64,000 nt of DNA from Aspidiotus rigidus. Lineage: Eukaryota > Arthropoda > Insecta > Hemiptera > Diaspididae. Every line of letters begins with the position of its first letter. Positions within the stretch are counted from its first letter, which is position 1. Positions 22,147-34,700 of this stretch are shown here, piece by piece. The DNA lies in assembly GCA_035079385.1 (NCBI GenBank), contig JAVHKY010000056.1, positions 5,897,501-5,961,500 of the forward strand, in the 5' to 3' direction. A model generated the notes under the pieces. The model worked only from the letters and a program-made list of their open reading frames with translations, was not told where the DNA came from and did no database searches. Both the position numbers and the translations under genes were made by a program.

Positions 22147-23470
22147 GATGTCATGACGACTTTGGTAAAACGTGAGTTGGTACGAGTATATTTTCACACG
22201 AAGTTAAATTACGAAATTTACGAGGCCGAAGAGGGAAATATTGATTCGAGAACTGTAAATCACAACAACAGGATACATGATACACTTGCCTGCATAGTGA
22301 AATTCTATCGCTGAATGCATTCGTATTTGTTGCACTAACACACCTAATACAAAGTTTTACACGCGCATTCGCACTTGCACTTTATCGCTTACAAATACTA
22401 CTGAATTCCCATCGACGCGACTGTGGCGATGGCTCTGATGGCGTGATAAGTTACGCAATAAATTACAAATTCAAGAATGTTATAATAGAGACAATAAAAT
22501 AAGTCATGGTATGCAAGGAAACTGATATAAAATTATATCGCTAAATTTTTTCAGCTACGTTATAATTAAACCGTAACATATTTTACTGTTAATTCAAATT
22601 CGCGATTAAAGCAAGCAAATTATAGTCATGTTAAGGGTGGGGGGGGGGGGACGGATTTGAGGAAATTTTATGCTAGTCTCGTTCTCCTAGTTGAAATTGT
22701 TTCTGCAGGACGTACGAAGGAATCCAGCGTTTCATCTCAATACACAGTATGTTATCTCTTTTGTTGGAAAGCATTTTCAGGAAATTGACGTGAGCGCGTC
22801 CAACTTTGATTACGTCATCAACCTAAGTCAGGTTATGTTACGAGACTAGAAAAAATTTCGATCTCCGTACTATATATTAAGATAGGAGGGAAACGTGGAA
22901 AAATTGCGACTTCCGAAATATCTTTTATAGTTAGGTTAAGGTGGGTTGTCGACCAGCGGAAATTTTTTCCGAAATAACCCGCATAAAACAGGTTTCCCGT
23001 TGAAACTAGGGCTTACCGAATGATGTGATCTATGTCACTCCTCGAAAAAGAGTAAATTTCTCTCCTGCATAGAAAAATATTGAATCATGTATTATGTCTT
23101 TTGGCGTTTGCAAAAGATACAATAATAAGATCGATAGATTAATCTCGATTGTATCGACATATCGATTGTATGCTAGCCTGCAAAGGTAGGTTTAGCCTTC
23201 ATTATAGGCCTAGTATATAAGTATATAACTTCGTACAAATATAATAATATAGGTATACATATATAATGTACAACCTAGTATAAGTTTGGTACATTCTATG
23301 TTAAGCAAACTAGCTTTCGGGGACTTACTCGCACCCATTCTTAGTTTAGTATAAGCTCAGTAGACCAAGTATAATGAATGCTAAAAAATACAGGTTTTAA
23401 AATAGCAAAGGTCAACTGTACTGTTTTCCCGAGGGACTTGGAATTTGTGAGTTCTCCACTTGCAATTTTT
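22147..23470. other. Non-coding stretch
   Basis: A 12-base G-run lies at 22639-22650. CATAAAACAGGTTTCCCG near 22983 resembles a family A fragment. No gene seen. Confidence 0.4.
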
Positions 23471-23960
23471 ACCGACTTTTCGTAGAAAAGCGAGTACTAC
23501 ACCCGTCACAGTTATGGCAGAAAGAGGGGGAAACGAACTTTTTCGACGTTTTAGAGGTCATAGATCATCGCTACGTCATTAAAAAATTTCAGGTTTCCTT
23601 ATATATAAGTGTAACTGGAATATTGATATGCTTAGCAATCTATATTATCTTAACTGTACCTCAGTACAGGTGGTACTATTATTATTATTATGTTGTATGA
23701 TACGGAACAGTAAACTACTCTTGAAGCCACTCTCTAATCTTCTGATTTACATAAGGATATAGGGATATATATGGATCAAAATTTTTCCGGGCTTCTCCTC
23801 CGAGACTACTGGGTGGATTGTCTTGAAACTTGGCCACGTTGTAGTGTTATATATCTGAAGTTGTGCATCTGCATTTTTTTTTTGACGATCGGATCAGTAG
23901 TTCTCCAGATATACCCAATTTCAAAAAAAATTTCCGATTCCTATAACTCTTATATGGTTT
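23471..23960 (-). repeat. Family A copy, reverse orientation, interrupted
   Basis: ACCGACTTTTCGTAGAAAAGCGAGTA is the diverged palindromic end. TTCGACGTTTTAGAGGTCATAG and AAATTTCAGGTTTCCTTATA follow. The remaining landmarks (CTTCTCCTCCGAGACTACTGG and ACTTGGCCACGTTGTAGTG) resume at about 23795, after roughly 130 unrelated bases. Confidence 0.65.
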
Positions 23961-24159
23961 GTTCGATTTTTTTTTAATATTGATATAATAATTTACACGT
24001 CTAAAAATGTAAATATACTTCAGGTAGTCGCTTTCGTCATGAAAAGCGAAGGACAACCGTTGATCACGTAGTTTGTAAGTGTAGTTGTAACTTAGTAGTT
24101 TTATTCATTTTTTGGGTTACCTGTTCACACACGTAAGGATACGCTCTTTATGAATGAAT

Positions 24160-24400
24160 TTTAAGGATATGTTCTTTCGTGTTGAGTTTGTCATGAATGA
24201 ATGTTGTATAAGGATATGTTATAGTATTGTCGAGCAGTCCTTTGCGTATAATCTTGTCATTTCTTTGGGTGATGAAATGGTTTTATTTGTGTCAAAGATT
24301 TGCTCGCTTGTCTTGAATTTCTCATGAATGAATGTTATGTAAGGATATGCAATAGTATTGGCGAGCAATCCTACGCGTATAATCTTCCATGTTTTATTTT
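24160..24400 (+). repeat. ~130-bp tandem repeat, two diverged copies
   Basis: CATGAATGAATGTT, AAGGATATG, ATAGTATTG and GCGTATAATCTT recur in the same order with a period of about 130 bases (24193-24256 and 24330-24384). Confidence 0.7.
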
Positions 24401-24479
24401 ATTTCTTTTCTTCTAATTTTTTTTTCTTTCAATTAATGAGCTAATGAGAGCCTGATATGTCAGTAGGGCTTAAAGCTTG

Positions 24480-25540
24480 GTGATGTTGTTGAGTTCAGAT
24501 GCGGGAAAGGGAATGAGGGTATGAAAGAAGCATAAGATGAGGGATGAGAAGTGTATGTGTGTGTGAGTCTAGGGTGACTGATTCTGTGGCTAACCTTCAT
24601 TCACGTTCTGTGGTAACAACATAAGACTACGCGAAATACACAACTTAGTGTTCAATAAGACTTTAATTCCAATATCAAATTCTTTTGAAACACTCCAGTT
24701 TGAGGTGGGGCGTATAATCACGCTTTGATCTTGTTCCCATGGGCGGTAGCTGTTGCATAACTCTTTTGAGTTTTCACCCATAAGTACATCAGTGCGTTTT
24801 TAATTCTCTTAAGGATAACATTTTTTGGTTATTCTCTCACAGATTGCGAGGAGAGCGTGAATACAAATTATGATTGGATGAAGAGAAGAGCAGCTAGAAA
24901 TGACATAGAATGATGCTGGAGGTGATCAAGAATGAATTATGAGTAGAGGGGCGAGTGATGGTGAGGATATATGTGAGCCTTATTGAGAGAACGATGAAGA
25001 AAGGATTTAAGCAAAATGATTACTTGTAGGCGGAGGTAAAAATTATTCATTTTTTATTTTCATTTAGATTTCCTTTAAATTAACGAGTTAGGTACCAAGA
25101 GAGTGTCACAGAGCTATGAGCTGAGTGGTTTTGAAAAGTGAAGATGTGGAAACAGGAATTTAATTGTTGAAAGAATTGAAAGATGTTGACAACAAATGGA
25201 GAGTCATCTGTTAGTGCTTCTATGTGATTGTGAGAGATAAGTCGTAGGAGTTCAGGAGTAAAACTAATTTGGGACAGGAAAAGATATTTTGAATGAAGGA
25301 GGTATCAGAATTGCAATGAGAGCATGAAAGAAGGATAAGATAAGTGATGAAATGGGTGTGTGTGTGAGTCTACAATAACCAACATTAAGAGATGCTAGAG
25401 AATCGGAGCTGATCAAGAATAAATTAGAGAGGCAAGAGATGGTGAGGATGTGTGTATCTTATTGAGAAAACGATTCATTGAATAAATTGGAGTACTGGAG
25501 TTAACGTTTAAGCAAAAAACTTGATTGTAGGTAGAGTTGA
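24480..25540 (+). repeat. Large diverged direct duplication
   Basis: Blocks from about 24490-25040 recur in order at 25310-25540: ATGAAAGAAG-ATAAGAT, GTGTGTGTGAGTCTA, GCTG/GGTGATCAAGAAT, GATGGTGAGGAT, TATTGAGA, TTTAAGCAAAA and TTGTAGG. The second copy is shorter. It runs into the 20-bp palindrome at 25554. Confidence 0.65.
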
Positions 25541-25553
25541 AAAGTCGTGTGTT

Positions 25554-25573
25554 GCTTACGCGGCCGCGTAAGC
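25554..25573. repeat. Perfect 20-bp palindrome, family A/B-type end
   Basis: GCTTACGCGGCCGCGTAAGC, preceded by GAAAAGTCGTGTGTT and followed by a T-run. It has the layout of the hairpin ends at 17100, 19884 and 42250, so it probably marks a terminus of that repeat family. Confidence 0.7.
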
Positions 25574-25589
25574 TTTTTTTTTTTTTTTT

Positions 25590-28480
25590 TTTTTCCAGAA
25601 ATTAAGTAATATTGAAATTAGTTCTTTCATCCTCTTATGTCGCAAAAATATATTCAATTTCGAACTTTGATTAGTCAGTTATCGAGAAAGAAGGCTCTTC
25701 AATAATAAAAATTAGCTTATTTTCTACGCAGATTTCAAAATATAAGACGGTATTCTATAAGGTATAGGGATTCAATTTGCAATGCGTCGGCGTCGTACCA
25801 TTTAACGACTCCATACTTCAACTGTTCGGAAGTAGTTGAACGCGAAGGTTTATGATTCTGCTAAAAATTTTTCTGAATTTGCCTCGAAAAGATCTCTTCA
25901 ACATGCTGACTCGTATTGTACGAAAGTCTGCTGACATTTGAAAATTGTTTGGTTGGCTTGCAAATTCGTATCGCGACTTCCAATTGGATTCATAAAGGCT
26001 GAGAGGGCAGGGCCTTTTAGATTATAATATTTCTGAGTAATATAGTTTCATTTACATATATTTTCTACCTTTTTCATGAGAGCAAAGTCTATTCTAAAAA
26101 TTTCGAGAAATAAACTAGTATTAGAAATTTCATAAACTCTCTCGAGACTTCTGGGGCACGAATGTACAAGAATTTATCTAATAAATTTCTATTCTCTCCT
26201 TTTACCAAAATAAAATACAAAATCATTGAAAGAAAGAGACGGAATTATGTAATCTATAATATTATGTCAATCGAATTTTCAAGTTTACATCATTACTAAA
26301 CAGCATACACCACTCAAAGTAATTATTCTTTCAATACTTCATTTCCATTTATTTCAAGTAGAATAATCATTGATGTAACTCGATGAAGTATATCCATCTT
26401 TTCCAAACAATTCAACACACCTAATTTAACTTAGATTTCCAGAGACATTAAAAACCATCCAAGTTCCTCGTCTTCTTGCATATTTTCGGTTCACAAACAA
26501 TGTCAGCCACCTAGGTACAGTACTCTAGCATAGATATTCACGCCACTCATTAAATATTTTTCTTACAAACGTTAACGGTTATAGCGAGTCCTCTATTGTA
26601 TTCGGCATTTAAATTCATAGCAACAATTCAAAAATTAGTATACTCGGTGAATTATGACCGGTGATGAGGATAGAATACAATTATACATCTCCAACCGTTA
26701 TTTTTTCATTACAAAAATTTACTTATTACGTTTTCGTGTTCGTTGTAAGCTAAATTTACAGAATGATGCTTATATCTGATTTTGAAAACGCCACTGGCGA
26801 GAACTAAAATTATAGTGTAATTTTACACTTGTTAACTCTTGATTACGCGGTGAAGAAGTGGCGTCGCTAATTATGGAGGCATTTAAATAAGATTATCAAT
26901 GTTCGAGAGCACATTCATGATTCTGTCCTTTGCAAAAAGTGCGTTTAAATCACAAAAATATTCTTTAAAATAACCCAAGCTTTTTCGCTTCACAAAGTCT
27001 TCAGGTCTACAGAAAACTGATATTTTACAAACATAGATAAATGATTTGGAACCTAGGAATAGGAATACAAGGGTTAGTAAATAGTGTTTGTGAATTAGAA
27101 TTATGAATAATTTTTAAAAAAAGTGTCTATTATCCTTCAAACAAAGAGGAAACGACAGTCGGTGCCTTTTAATAATTTGAAACTTCTTGGATTCATTTTA
27201 AATTATGGAATATTATGATTCTATAAAATTTTATCTTTACTTTGCTTGATGGGTCAAGCTTTTCTGTGAAAGAACAGGGCTGGGTTATATGTGTATGTAG
27301 AGCGGATGAGAATTTGACACTCGGGAAATTCCGGAAGGGGAAAGTTCGCTGCACTGAAAATTTTTTATCATTAATCTTGATTCTGAGACCAAAATGTTCG
27401 CGCTTTTTTCTCTCTTTTCTTTCGATAATGTCCAAACATGGTCTATATAATTTTGCAATAAATTACCCGAATCGCTATTCTACAATATTATTTTTGGAAA
27501 AATAAATTTGAAAAAAAAAAAGAAAAAACACGAAATTCGTTCACTACTTTTCTATTGAACCTAATTTTTGAGTAAAATGGATTATTCATCTACCTGTATG
27601 AACTTTCAAATCATGTATACCTATTGTGCAAAAATAAACCAAACGAGAACGAGGAGAGCACAAATGTTTCACTTTGTCATCATATATGACTAGAAAATTA
27701 TGCGTAAGAAATATATGAGTATAGACCGCATAGCTGCTACCACATAGGCTACTTGTTCGCAAATTGGAAGCACATACAAGCACTAAGCTACCTACATGAA
27801 AATCAACTTGTTAAATTGTATGAGGAAATGACTTTCAACGTCGTGGATGTAATATCTTTTCATTTCTTAATTCCTCGAATCACGAATGATCTGTCTGCGA
27901 TATTTTGAAGTCAGACCTAATACTATTAGGTATGTGAAAGATGTCTATCGAGAAGAAGAGGTTGCCAATATTCTGACTTTTAGCCAGAATTCAAAAACAA
28001 AGAAGTGAAACTATGTAGTTAACATATTTGCGAAGCAGGCATTATTTGTACGTCAAACCTTGGCTCACTAAAGAGCATACTACACACGACTTTGGAAAAA
28101 TATACCACGTAGCCAACGATTTCCTCACACTGCCTACAGTGCAGTGTACAATTATCAGTTTCACGTCGGCGTCGTGAGTTTTCAGTGACAACGCACGAAT
28201 AATGCTCTCTCACTCTCTGTACCATCACCAAACTCACACCATCATTTTCCTCAAGTTCGTTTTGGCCGTACCTACGTCTATGTCATCATAGAGCGTACCT
28301 ATATACCGGTAGACTCTCTTCCTTCCCTGTATTAATTGGATAAATTACAGCCGCGTGAATTTTTAATTCTTAATCCGTTATTACATACAATTTTCTCTTC
28401 CGTGAGCTTTATATTCTATTAATTGTGAATCCGCCATTGTAAATATAATAAAAAGAGATTTTTCGGCACTGCCGTCGATA
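25590..28480. other. Long non-coding stretch
   Basis: No coding region, repeat family or element end was recognised. The sequence looks unique and AT-rich. If CPR-1 is joined to 37.5 kb it is intronic. Confidence 0.4.
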
Positions 28481-28499
28481 TACAACATTTTTTCTTTTT

Positions 28500-29431
28500 T
28501 TTTTTTTTTATTTTGAAGCGACGCGCTTCTTCAGGGGTTAAAGTATAACTAAAGTAGCTGTAACTAAATAAAACTAATCAACGCGAAAATTTTTACAAAG
28601 CATGGAAACAAGCTTGTACAGGAAAAATTGAATGACGTGTCCAACGTTACAGTTTTTTGATGAGAGGAGCATACCTAAGTGCTATTGATTTTGTGCAAAT
28701 CTGTTTTAAAATTAACATTATTATTACTCCTTTTTGTAATTTCGATGGTCTCACGAATTATCCTCTTCTTCCAATTGTCTTCAAAACATAAAATGGAAGC
28801 ATTGTCGAAGTCAAAGGAATGGTTTTCAGTCATCGCGTGAGAACACAATTCGGTCTTTTTGGATGTGGTTGAGACATCATATTTATGCTGCTGAATCCGA
28901 GACTTGAGATACTGTTTAGTTTCGCCGATGTACACTCTATTGCAGTCTTACATTCTACATTATACAAATATACTAACCCTGAAGATTTTCCTGAAGGAAC
29001 AGGGACTTTTAGTTTGGTAAAAAATTTTTTCCCGACATTACAGTCTTTCTTATAAGTAATACAAATATTAGGATCGAGTTTGCACAACCATTTCTTGATC
29101 ATATAGCTAGCCTTCCTAAGATATGGGATGACATAAAATTTCTTATTTCTATTGCGTTCATTAACGTTAATATTGTTACCATTATGAAAATTATGAATAA
29201 TATATTTTTGATAAAGGAGTGAGGATAATTGTTCCGTTGCATGATATTAAAAAATTCTTTTTTGATCTCACTGTGAAATTTTGGACAGGATAGTTGACAC
29301 CAATTACTATGCACCGATCCTGAGAAATCGAGGGAAAAATAAATTCGCAGTATAATTACTTTCGATTGCGTTTTATTTGAGCAGTCAAAAAATGAAGATT
29401 CGTAACCAGTATTTTTTACATTCACATTCAA
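28500..29431 (-). pseudogene. Second Penelope-like element relic with GIY-YIG
   Basis: Minus-strand pieces at 29431-29099, 29102-28830 and 28935-28675 carry successive parts of a PLE ORF in different frames. They include SEIKKEFFNIMQRNNYP, ILGRLAI, KKWLCKLDPNICITYKKD, SGLVYLYNVECK, then the nuclease VYIGETKQYLKSRIQQHKYD with HAMTENHSF. At least two frameshifts separate them. Downstream, CTGAAGA (28534-28528) followed by AAGCG-CGT-CGCTT and CAAA resembles a decayed hammerhead. The element differs from the PLE at window start, so two PLE lineages are present. Confidence 0.75.
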
Positions 29432-29769
29432 ATATAAAAGTAAAATAAATCAATTCAAAACATGCAAAATTCAATAACGGATTAACAATACACTTAAAAT
29501 TAAATTTCACGACAGACCGATCAGCACGAACGTTTCGTAAGAGAGCTATGATCGGACTGAATAGAAATGAATTCTCGGGTCTACAAGAAAATGATACTTC
29601 CAAAACTAGTCACGAGTCGTAATCATCATTCCTCATACTCTATGACTCTGTTCTAACTTGATGCACTTCGATGAGACGGAATTAATTCAGTCGAAGAGAA
29701 TTCCTTTCTTAAAATGATAAGATCAGACGTTCACCAAAGTTGTATTACCCTTACAACTTTACATATGTA

Positions 29770-29850
29770 TATTAAAAAAAAGAAACCTGAAATTTTTCAG
29801 GCTAAAAAAGATCTACTACCTCCGAAACGTCAAGAAAGTTCACGGCAGCA
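29770..29850 (+). repeat. Family A fragment
   Basis: AAGAAACCTGAAATTTTTCA, then CCTCCGAAACGTCAAGAAAGTTCA. It stops where the MULE relic begins at about 29850. Confidence 0.6.
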
Positions 29851-30235
29851 TACCAATGGGCCATGCTGAAAAAAAAAGTCTGCGAGAAGAACGCCCCGGT
29901 TCCTCCGAGACGCGGGTTTTTCACATCAGTTTCACATCAAGCCAGAAAATCATTACATCCGATATCCTGGAAGAACATCTCCGCAGAACATTGAGCACAT
30001 TTTTTGATTTCGAGCGCCACAGCCACCGTCTTCACAAAATAGTTTTAAATGGAGATCAGTCGACGTGCACGTGTCCCTACTTCATGAAAGCTGCTCAATG
30101 TAAGCATACATTGGGAATGAGGATTCGGCTCCACCTCGTAACCGTTTCGGCTGAAGTCGAGTGCTAAAGCGAAAGCGAGGGCGTCTCGCTTTTAGCTAAA
30201 AAGGCGCTCATTATTTTATTAAGATTTTTTGCTTT
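29850..30235 (+). pseudogene. MULE transposase C-terminal relic (MULE-4)
   Basis: The start reads AYQWAM in one frame, matching AYHWAL of MULE-1. After a frameshift the frame 29856-30167 contains the SWIM finger CTCPYFMKAAQCKH and TLGMRIRLHLVTV. It stops early; the expected GQKRKRGR tail continues in another frame to about 30210. CCGATAAATGGCACC at 30517-30531 resembles the MULE-1 right end (CCGATAAATCCATACC) and may be its decayed terminus. Confidence 0.7.
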
Positions 30236-30590
30236 TCTCCATTTTCGTCGATCGTTCCTACTACATTATTTTGTTTATATACAATTCATCGTTATTTGCA
30301 ATAATTTCAACTTTTTGAACTTACCGCCCATCTACATTCTTAAATGTTGTAGTAAATATTTCATCGTGTACCTATTTTATTTTTTGACGCTGGAGTATTT
30401 TTTTTTTTGGCTAATTTCTATTTTATAACGTTCATGAACTTTTTCCATCATCGTTATATTATTTTTCCAACGTTCAATCTATTTTCCTCAACATTTCTTC
30501 CATCTATTTTAACGTACCGATAAATGGCACCCCTTTTCATCCATTCATAACTTGTAACTAAAAGTTTTTTTTAACCGTGAATAAGAACTT

Positions 30591-30659
30591 AATTAAATAA
30601 CAATAAGGCTCTGCTATTCACAATAATCGTGAATAGCAGAGTCTTATTGTTATTTAATT
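30591..30659. repeat. 31-bp near-perfect hairpin
   Basis: The arms 30591-30621 and 30629-30659 match except for one position that would be a G-U pair in RNA. The loop is AATAATC. It lies at the left edge of the family B copy. Confidence 0.85.
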
Positions 30660-30660
30660 T

Positions 30661-31440
30661 TCATAACTTGTATTCACGCTTTCATCACCACCTTCTGTGC
30701 AAACGCCATACCAAGATTCTTCATCTAGGAATCCAACTACAAAGATAATGCAGAAAACAAAAAAAACCTATATCGAAGCCAAACAAGCAACCAATCACCC
30801 ATCAGTCACCCATCGTTCCTTTCCTCACACTCCGACCTCTCCAAACGCATTAACAAACAAAAATACATCACACGAGTCTCGTTCGCTCATATAAGTCTAA
30901 CCTCAAATCCCATTCATAGAAGCTAATCCAAATTGAAAATGATATTCCCACGTTCTGAGATATCTCATTGTAGTACATTTATGTCGCCAGTACATTCATA
31001 TTTTTGCGTGCTTTTCGTTCACGCGTTTCGCAGGAAGCGTGTTTTGCATTTTGTCGCGTCATAATTATACAAATACATGTGCGAGATGCACGTGGCTGCG
31101 AAATGCACGGCATTTTACCGCGACTCTTACCGCTCGACCACGAAGCACCCTTGAAAGAGAAGACCATATTTCCCAGATAGGTAGGACGACGTATGGCAAT
31201 ATCAAATGTGATACTAATTTATTCGTGAAGAAATTCTTTCTCAATTCGATGAAAACTGATAGTCTTGCAGCACACTTGATGGAGATTAAAAAATTGTCCT
31301 CAATCATTCAAACTCATCGAGTCCTCATAAAAAAAAAGAATGAGCTTGACAAGAGGAGAAAAAAAATAAAAATAAAGGATTTTTCATCTCAATACACGTA
31401 CTGATAACAAAAGGATGAGAAAATCTGTTTGTCGTATCGT
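30661..31440 (+). repeat. Family B, copy 2 (interrupted)
   Basis: It carries the conserved short frame start MQTPYQDSSSRNPT (30697 onward), later AGCACACTTGATGGAGATTA, and ends at ATCTCAATACACGTACTGAT. Compared with copy 1, the part at about 30975-31260 is replaced by unrelated sequence that contains a tRNA-like A-box. Confidence 0.65.
31060..31150 (-). other. tRNA-like relic with one A-box
   Basis: The minus strand has TGGTCGAGCGG (31140-31130), a perfect A-box match, followed by GTAAGAG. A possible anticodon stem, CGCGG/CCGTG, has a 7-base loop lacking the usual T33. No B-box is seen. Best read as a tRNA pseudogene or SINE head inserted in family B copy 2. Confidence 0.35.
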
Positions 31441-31469
31441 ACGCAGCTACTTATAAGAGTGTGAAATTT

Positions 31470-31725
31470 TTTTTTTAATTGAGTACATCTCAAGAACAAC
31501 TTATACGATCTTCAAAAAGATTACAGGTGTACATTATTCAGATATAATGCTATAACCTGGCCAAGTTACAAAAAAAAAATCCATCCAGTAGTTTTAGAAA
31601 AGTTTCGCGGACAAAAAAATCTTGTAAATAAATAAATAAATATATAAATAGGCTTATAAATATGTAAAAAAATCTGAACGAATGGGTGTAATACCTCCCT
31701 TTTCTAACCAGAAAAGTTGATAAAA
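31470..31725 (+). repeat. Family A copy
   Basis: It runs from GAGTACATCTCAAGAACAACTTA through CCATCCAGTAGTTTTAG and TTCGCGGACAAAAAAATC to CCTCCCTTTTCTAACCAGAAAAGTTG. The CGTCGAGAAAGTT middle part is deleted. Confidence 0.7.
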
Positions 31726-31729
31726 CGAC

Positions 31730-34700
31730 CAATTAAAAGTGAGAGTGAAAATGACTTGGAAAAATTTTGAATAAAAGTAATATCAAAAGGTGTAATCTGG
31801 GCGGGAGGAAAGCGTGGAGGGAATAGTTGTAGTTGAATACCATAGGTAACGTACGGGTCATTAGATACAAGATTTGTATAAATTATAACTTTACTTCTTT
31901 ATCAAACACCAATAACGTCACAAAGCTATACTATTGGGAAGGAGCGGCGCGGCGACGGGTGAGCGGAGGTGCATTGTGAGTTTTAATATCGTTAAGATCT
32001 ACCACTTTTAAAACGTTCAAATACTCCGTCTTTCAACAAAAGACTTGAGTGTTTGTGCGAGCGAGGCAAAATTCCCTCCCTCCCAACTGTAAAAGATATG
32101 AGTGGATGAGTGATTGAATCGCAGAAAATTTGACTTGGGAAAACTTTTTTGGACGTTAAATTGCTGGATTTGAAAAAATTACATTTTTCAATATGAATAG
32201 TGAATATTACTATAGCCATTGGAACCTGGAAAAGGATCGAAATTTCAACATTGAAAAAATAGAAGGTTAGCTTAATATTGTAATTCTTTTTCCTGTAGCC
32301 CTTGGAACCATTTTCCCAACCATAACTAGTCCAGGGCAAGAAGCACGATTTTCAATTTTTGCACTCTCTTAAGATTATAATTATTTAGTTTTATAATTTG
32401 ACTGGTGGTGAGCTGATGCTCAAAATAATACGGATTTTTTTTTAAATTAATTTACGAGCTACTCAGCCTGCCTTCAGGGTTCTGAGCTAAATTTATTAAT
32501 TGATGACAACGTCCAACGTCTTATTAGGCTAGAAAGAAACTTCTGTTCCTCCCCTGGTCGCTAAGCCATTGTACAAGTACATTGATAAAATAATGTTGGA
32601 CAACTACTTCTCTCACACAAAAAAGTATCTTTCATTATTCGTTGTTTTTTAGTGAGAAAGACAATTATCAAAAATGGTACTGTATATAGTAAACTTCAAA
32701 GGTTCTAGAACAGAGGAGGTCTAGCTTGCTTATAGCTGCACTATAATATACTGAAACTTGATCCTTACATCGTTGACACGTTAATTTGTGATCAGGATTG
32801 GTTTCTTCCGGTAAGCAGTCACATGTGACTATATTATAGTTCTCGCATTAAAAAAAATCTAAAATTTGATATATTTTTTCGAGAAAGCTTCAACTGGTTA
32901 ATTGACTTGTGTAACACTTATGTACGTAAATAGGGGAAGCTTTCTCATTTTCTAATTGCGTACATGTAAATTAATTTACGTTCCATTTATGTTCCATCAT
33001 TCGCACTCATCCTGCCTTCATTACGCCATTATGCTATGTAATGCATTAAAAATAAACAAATCTTACATCAATTTACGGTCTCATCCTGTTATCATACTAT
33101 ACGAAATCGAAAGTATAATATGTATGAGGTCGATTGCGATTCACGCGAAAACTCTCATAGAACCGATGCACGAAATTCATTAAAATTTACTCGTTGGTGA
33201 GTAAGATCTAGTTTTCGTTAGACGAATATACGTCTGGTTTTTGGTTCTCTAGGTACCAGTTGGATAAACGTATACGTGCGTCCATACTTCCCACCAATGA
33301 CTATATTTACGAACACACGCTCATTAATGAAGTTCTACAATGTTCTAGGTATCGCCAATTGCCTAATATAGTTCATCTGCGATTTTAAAATGTCATAAAA
33401 ATCAACCGATACACGCAATGTGGCAAGTTTTTTTTTTTTAATTTGTTTTTTTATTTCTGTCGTATTTTGAAAACGAAATTGATAAGTTGATCTGCGGTCA
33501 TTGTAGAAATTTAGGCCCGTCAACGATCCAATACGACTTATAATTATCAGATGTGTGTAAAGTTCATAATGCGGGTAATAATTCTTGGGTATCGTTTCTC
33601 CACCAGTACAGGCATAAAGATCGACATGATGACTGAAACGAGTAGGTATAATAGTGTATCAGTGTATATCATTACGTATAATACCACTGCCAATTCGGAT
33701 AATGAACAAGATCTCGGACTAACCTTCTTATCGTCTTTTGTGTGCGACGTGACACGACGCGACGTAGAGCAATCATAGATATGAAACAAACAACTAACAG
33801 GCGAAATAATATATCTTCCCGACTGTACCGCTGGAAGCTGTAAGTTTATTACACACGGAGCTTGAGAAAAATATCTTCCTTGTTTTAAAAAACAACAACG
33901 AGTACCTATAGAGTAAATAATCTGAAAATTGAAATTGGAAAAATTTGGAACAAAACGAAATTTTATGAACCGCAGTAAGTATTTACATTAATAGGTACCC
34001 GTAATCCCTCGGTTCAGAATCAATGCGACTCCGTCCTCAGGAAAGGTTATTTGTATGATTTACTGATCGTATTTTTTCAAGTTTTCGATAGAATCTTGAA
34101 AAGTTTCTATCAAGCTGATACCATAAAATACAACAAAATTTACTACATCTACACTAAATTCCCAATCAAATGGTACCCAGAGACCCAAAGAGAATCCTCA
34201 TGATCGCGTATCAAAAGTTATGGCCGGGATGCAATCGAGTTTAGCTCAATTTCCAAAATTACAATTTCCGTAGTCTTTTACTCAAAAGTTGTAAAAATAA
34301 TGCTTGTATTATGCTGTAATTGTTTGCTTAATAGACGTCTCGATAAATGTAAAAGAACTGCGGAGCAATATAATATAGGTATCAAATGGTAACACATACT
34401 TTTTAAGCAGCAAGATAAGAAATAGCCTGAATATCACTCGACAAAGAAAATATTTTGACTCAAAACCCTTTTTGGTGGCTTTCAAAATGACTGCGGAACA
34501 TTTACTAAGGCGGGTCAATTTATGTCGAGAATGTAAACGACAAATATTTTCGAGAAGGACGAGCAAAATAGGTAACCTATTAATCGGCGGAAAAGTTGAC
34601 GAACAGAATGATCAAGCGTTTTCGCGTCAAGAAATGATTTACGATGATGCCTATCACATACCTAACAGGTTTGCTAACACAAATGTATTTACCGTCTGGA

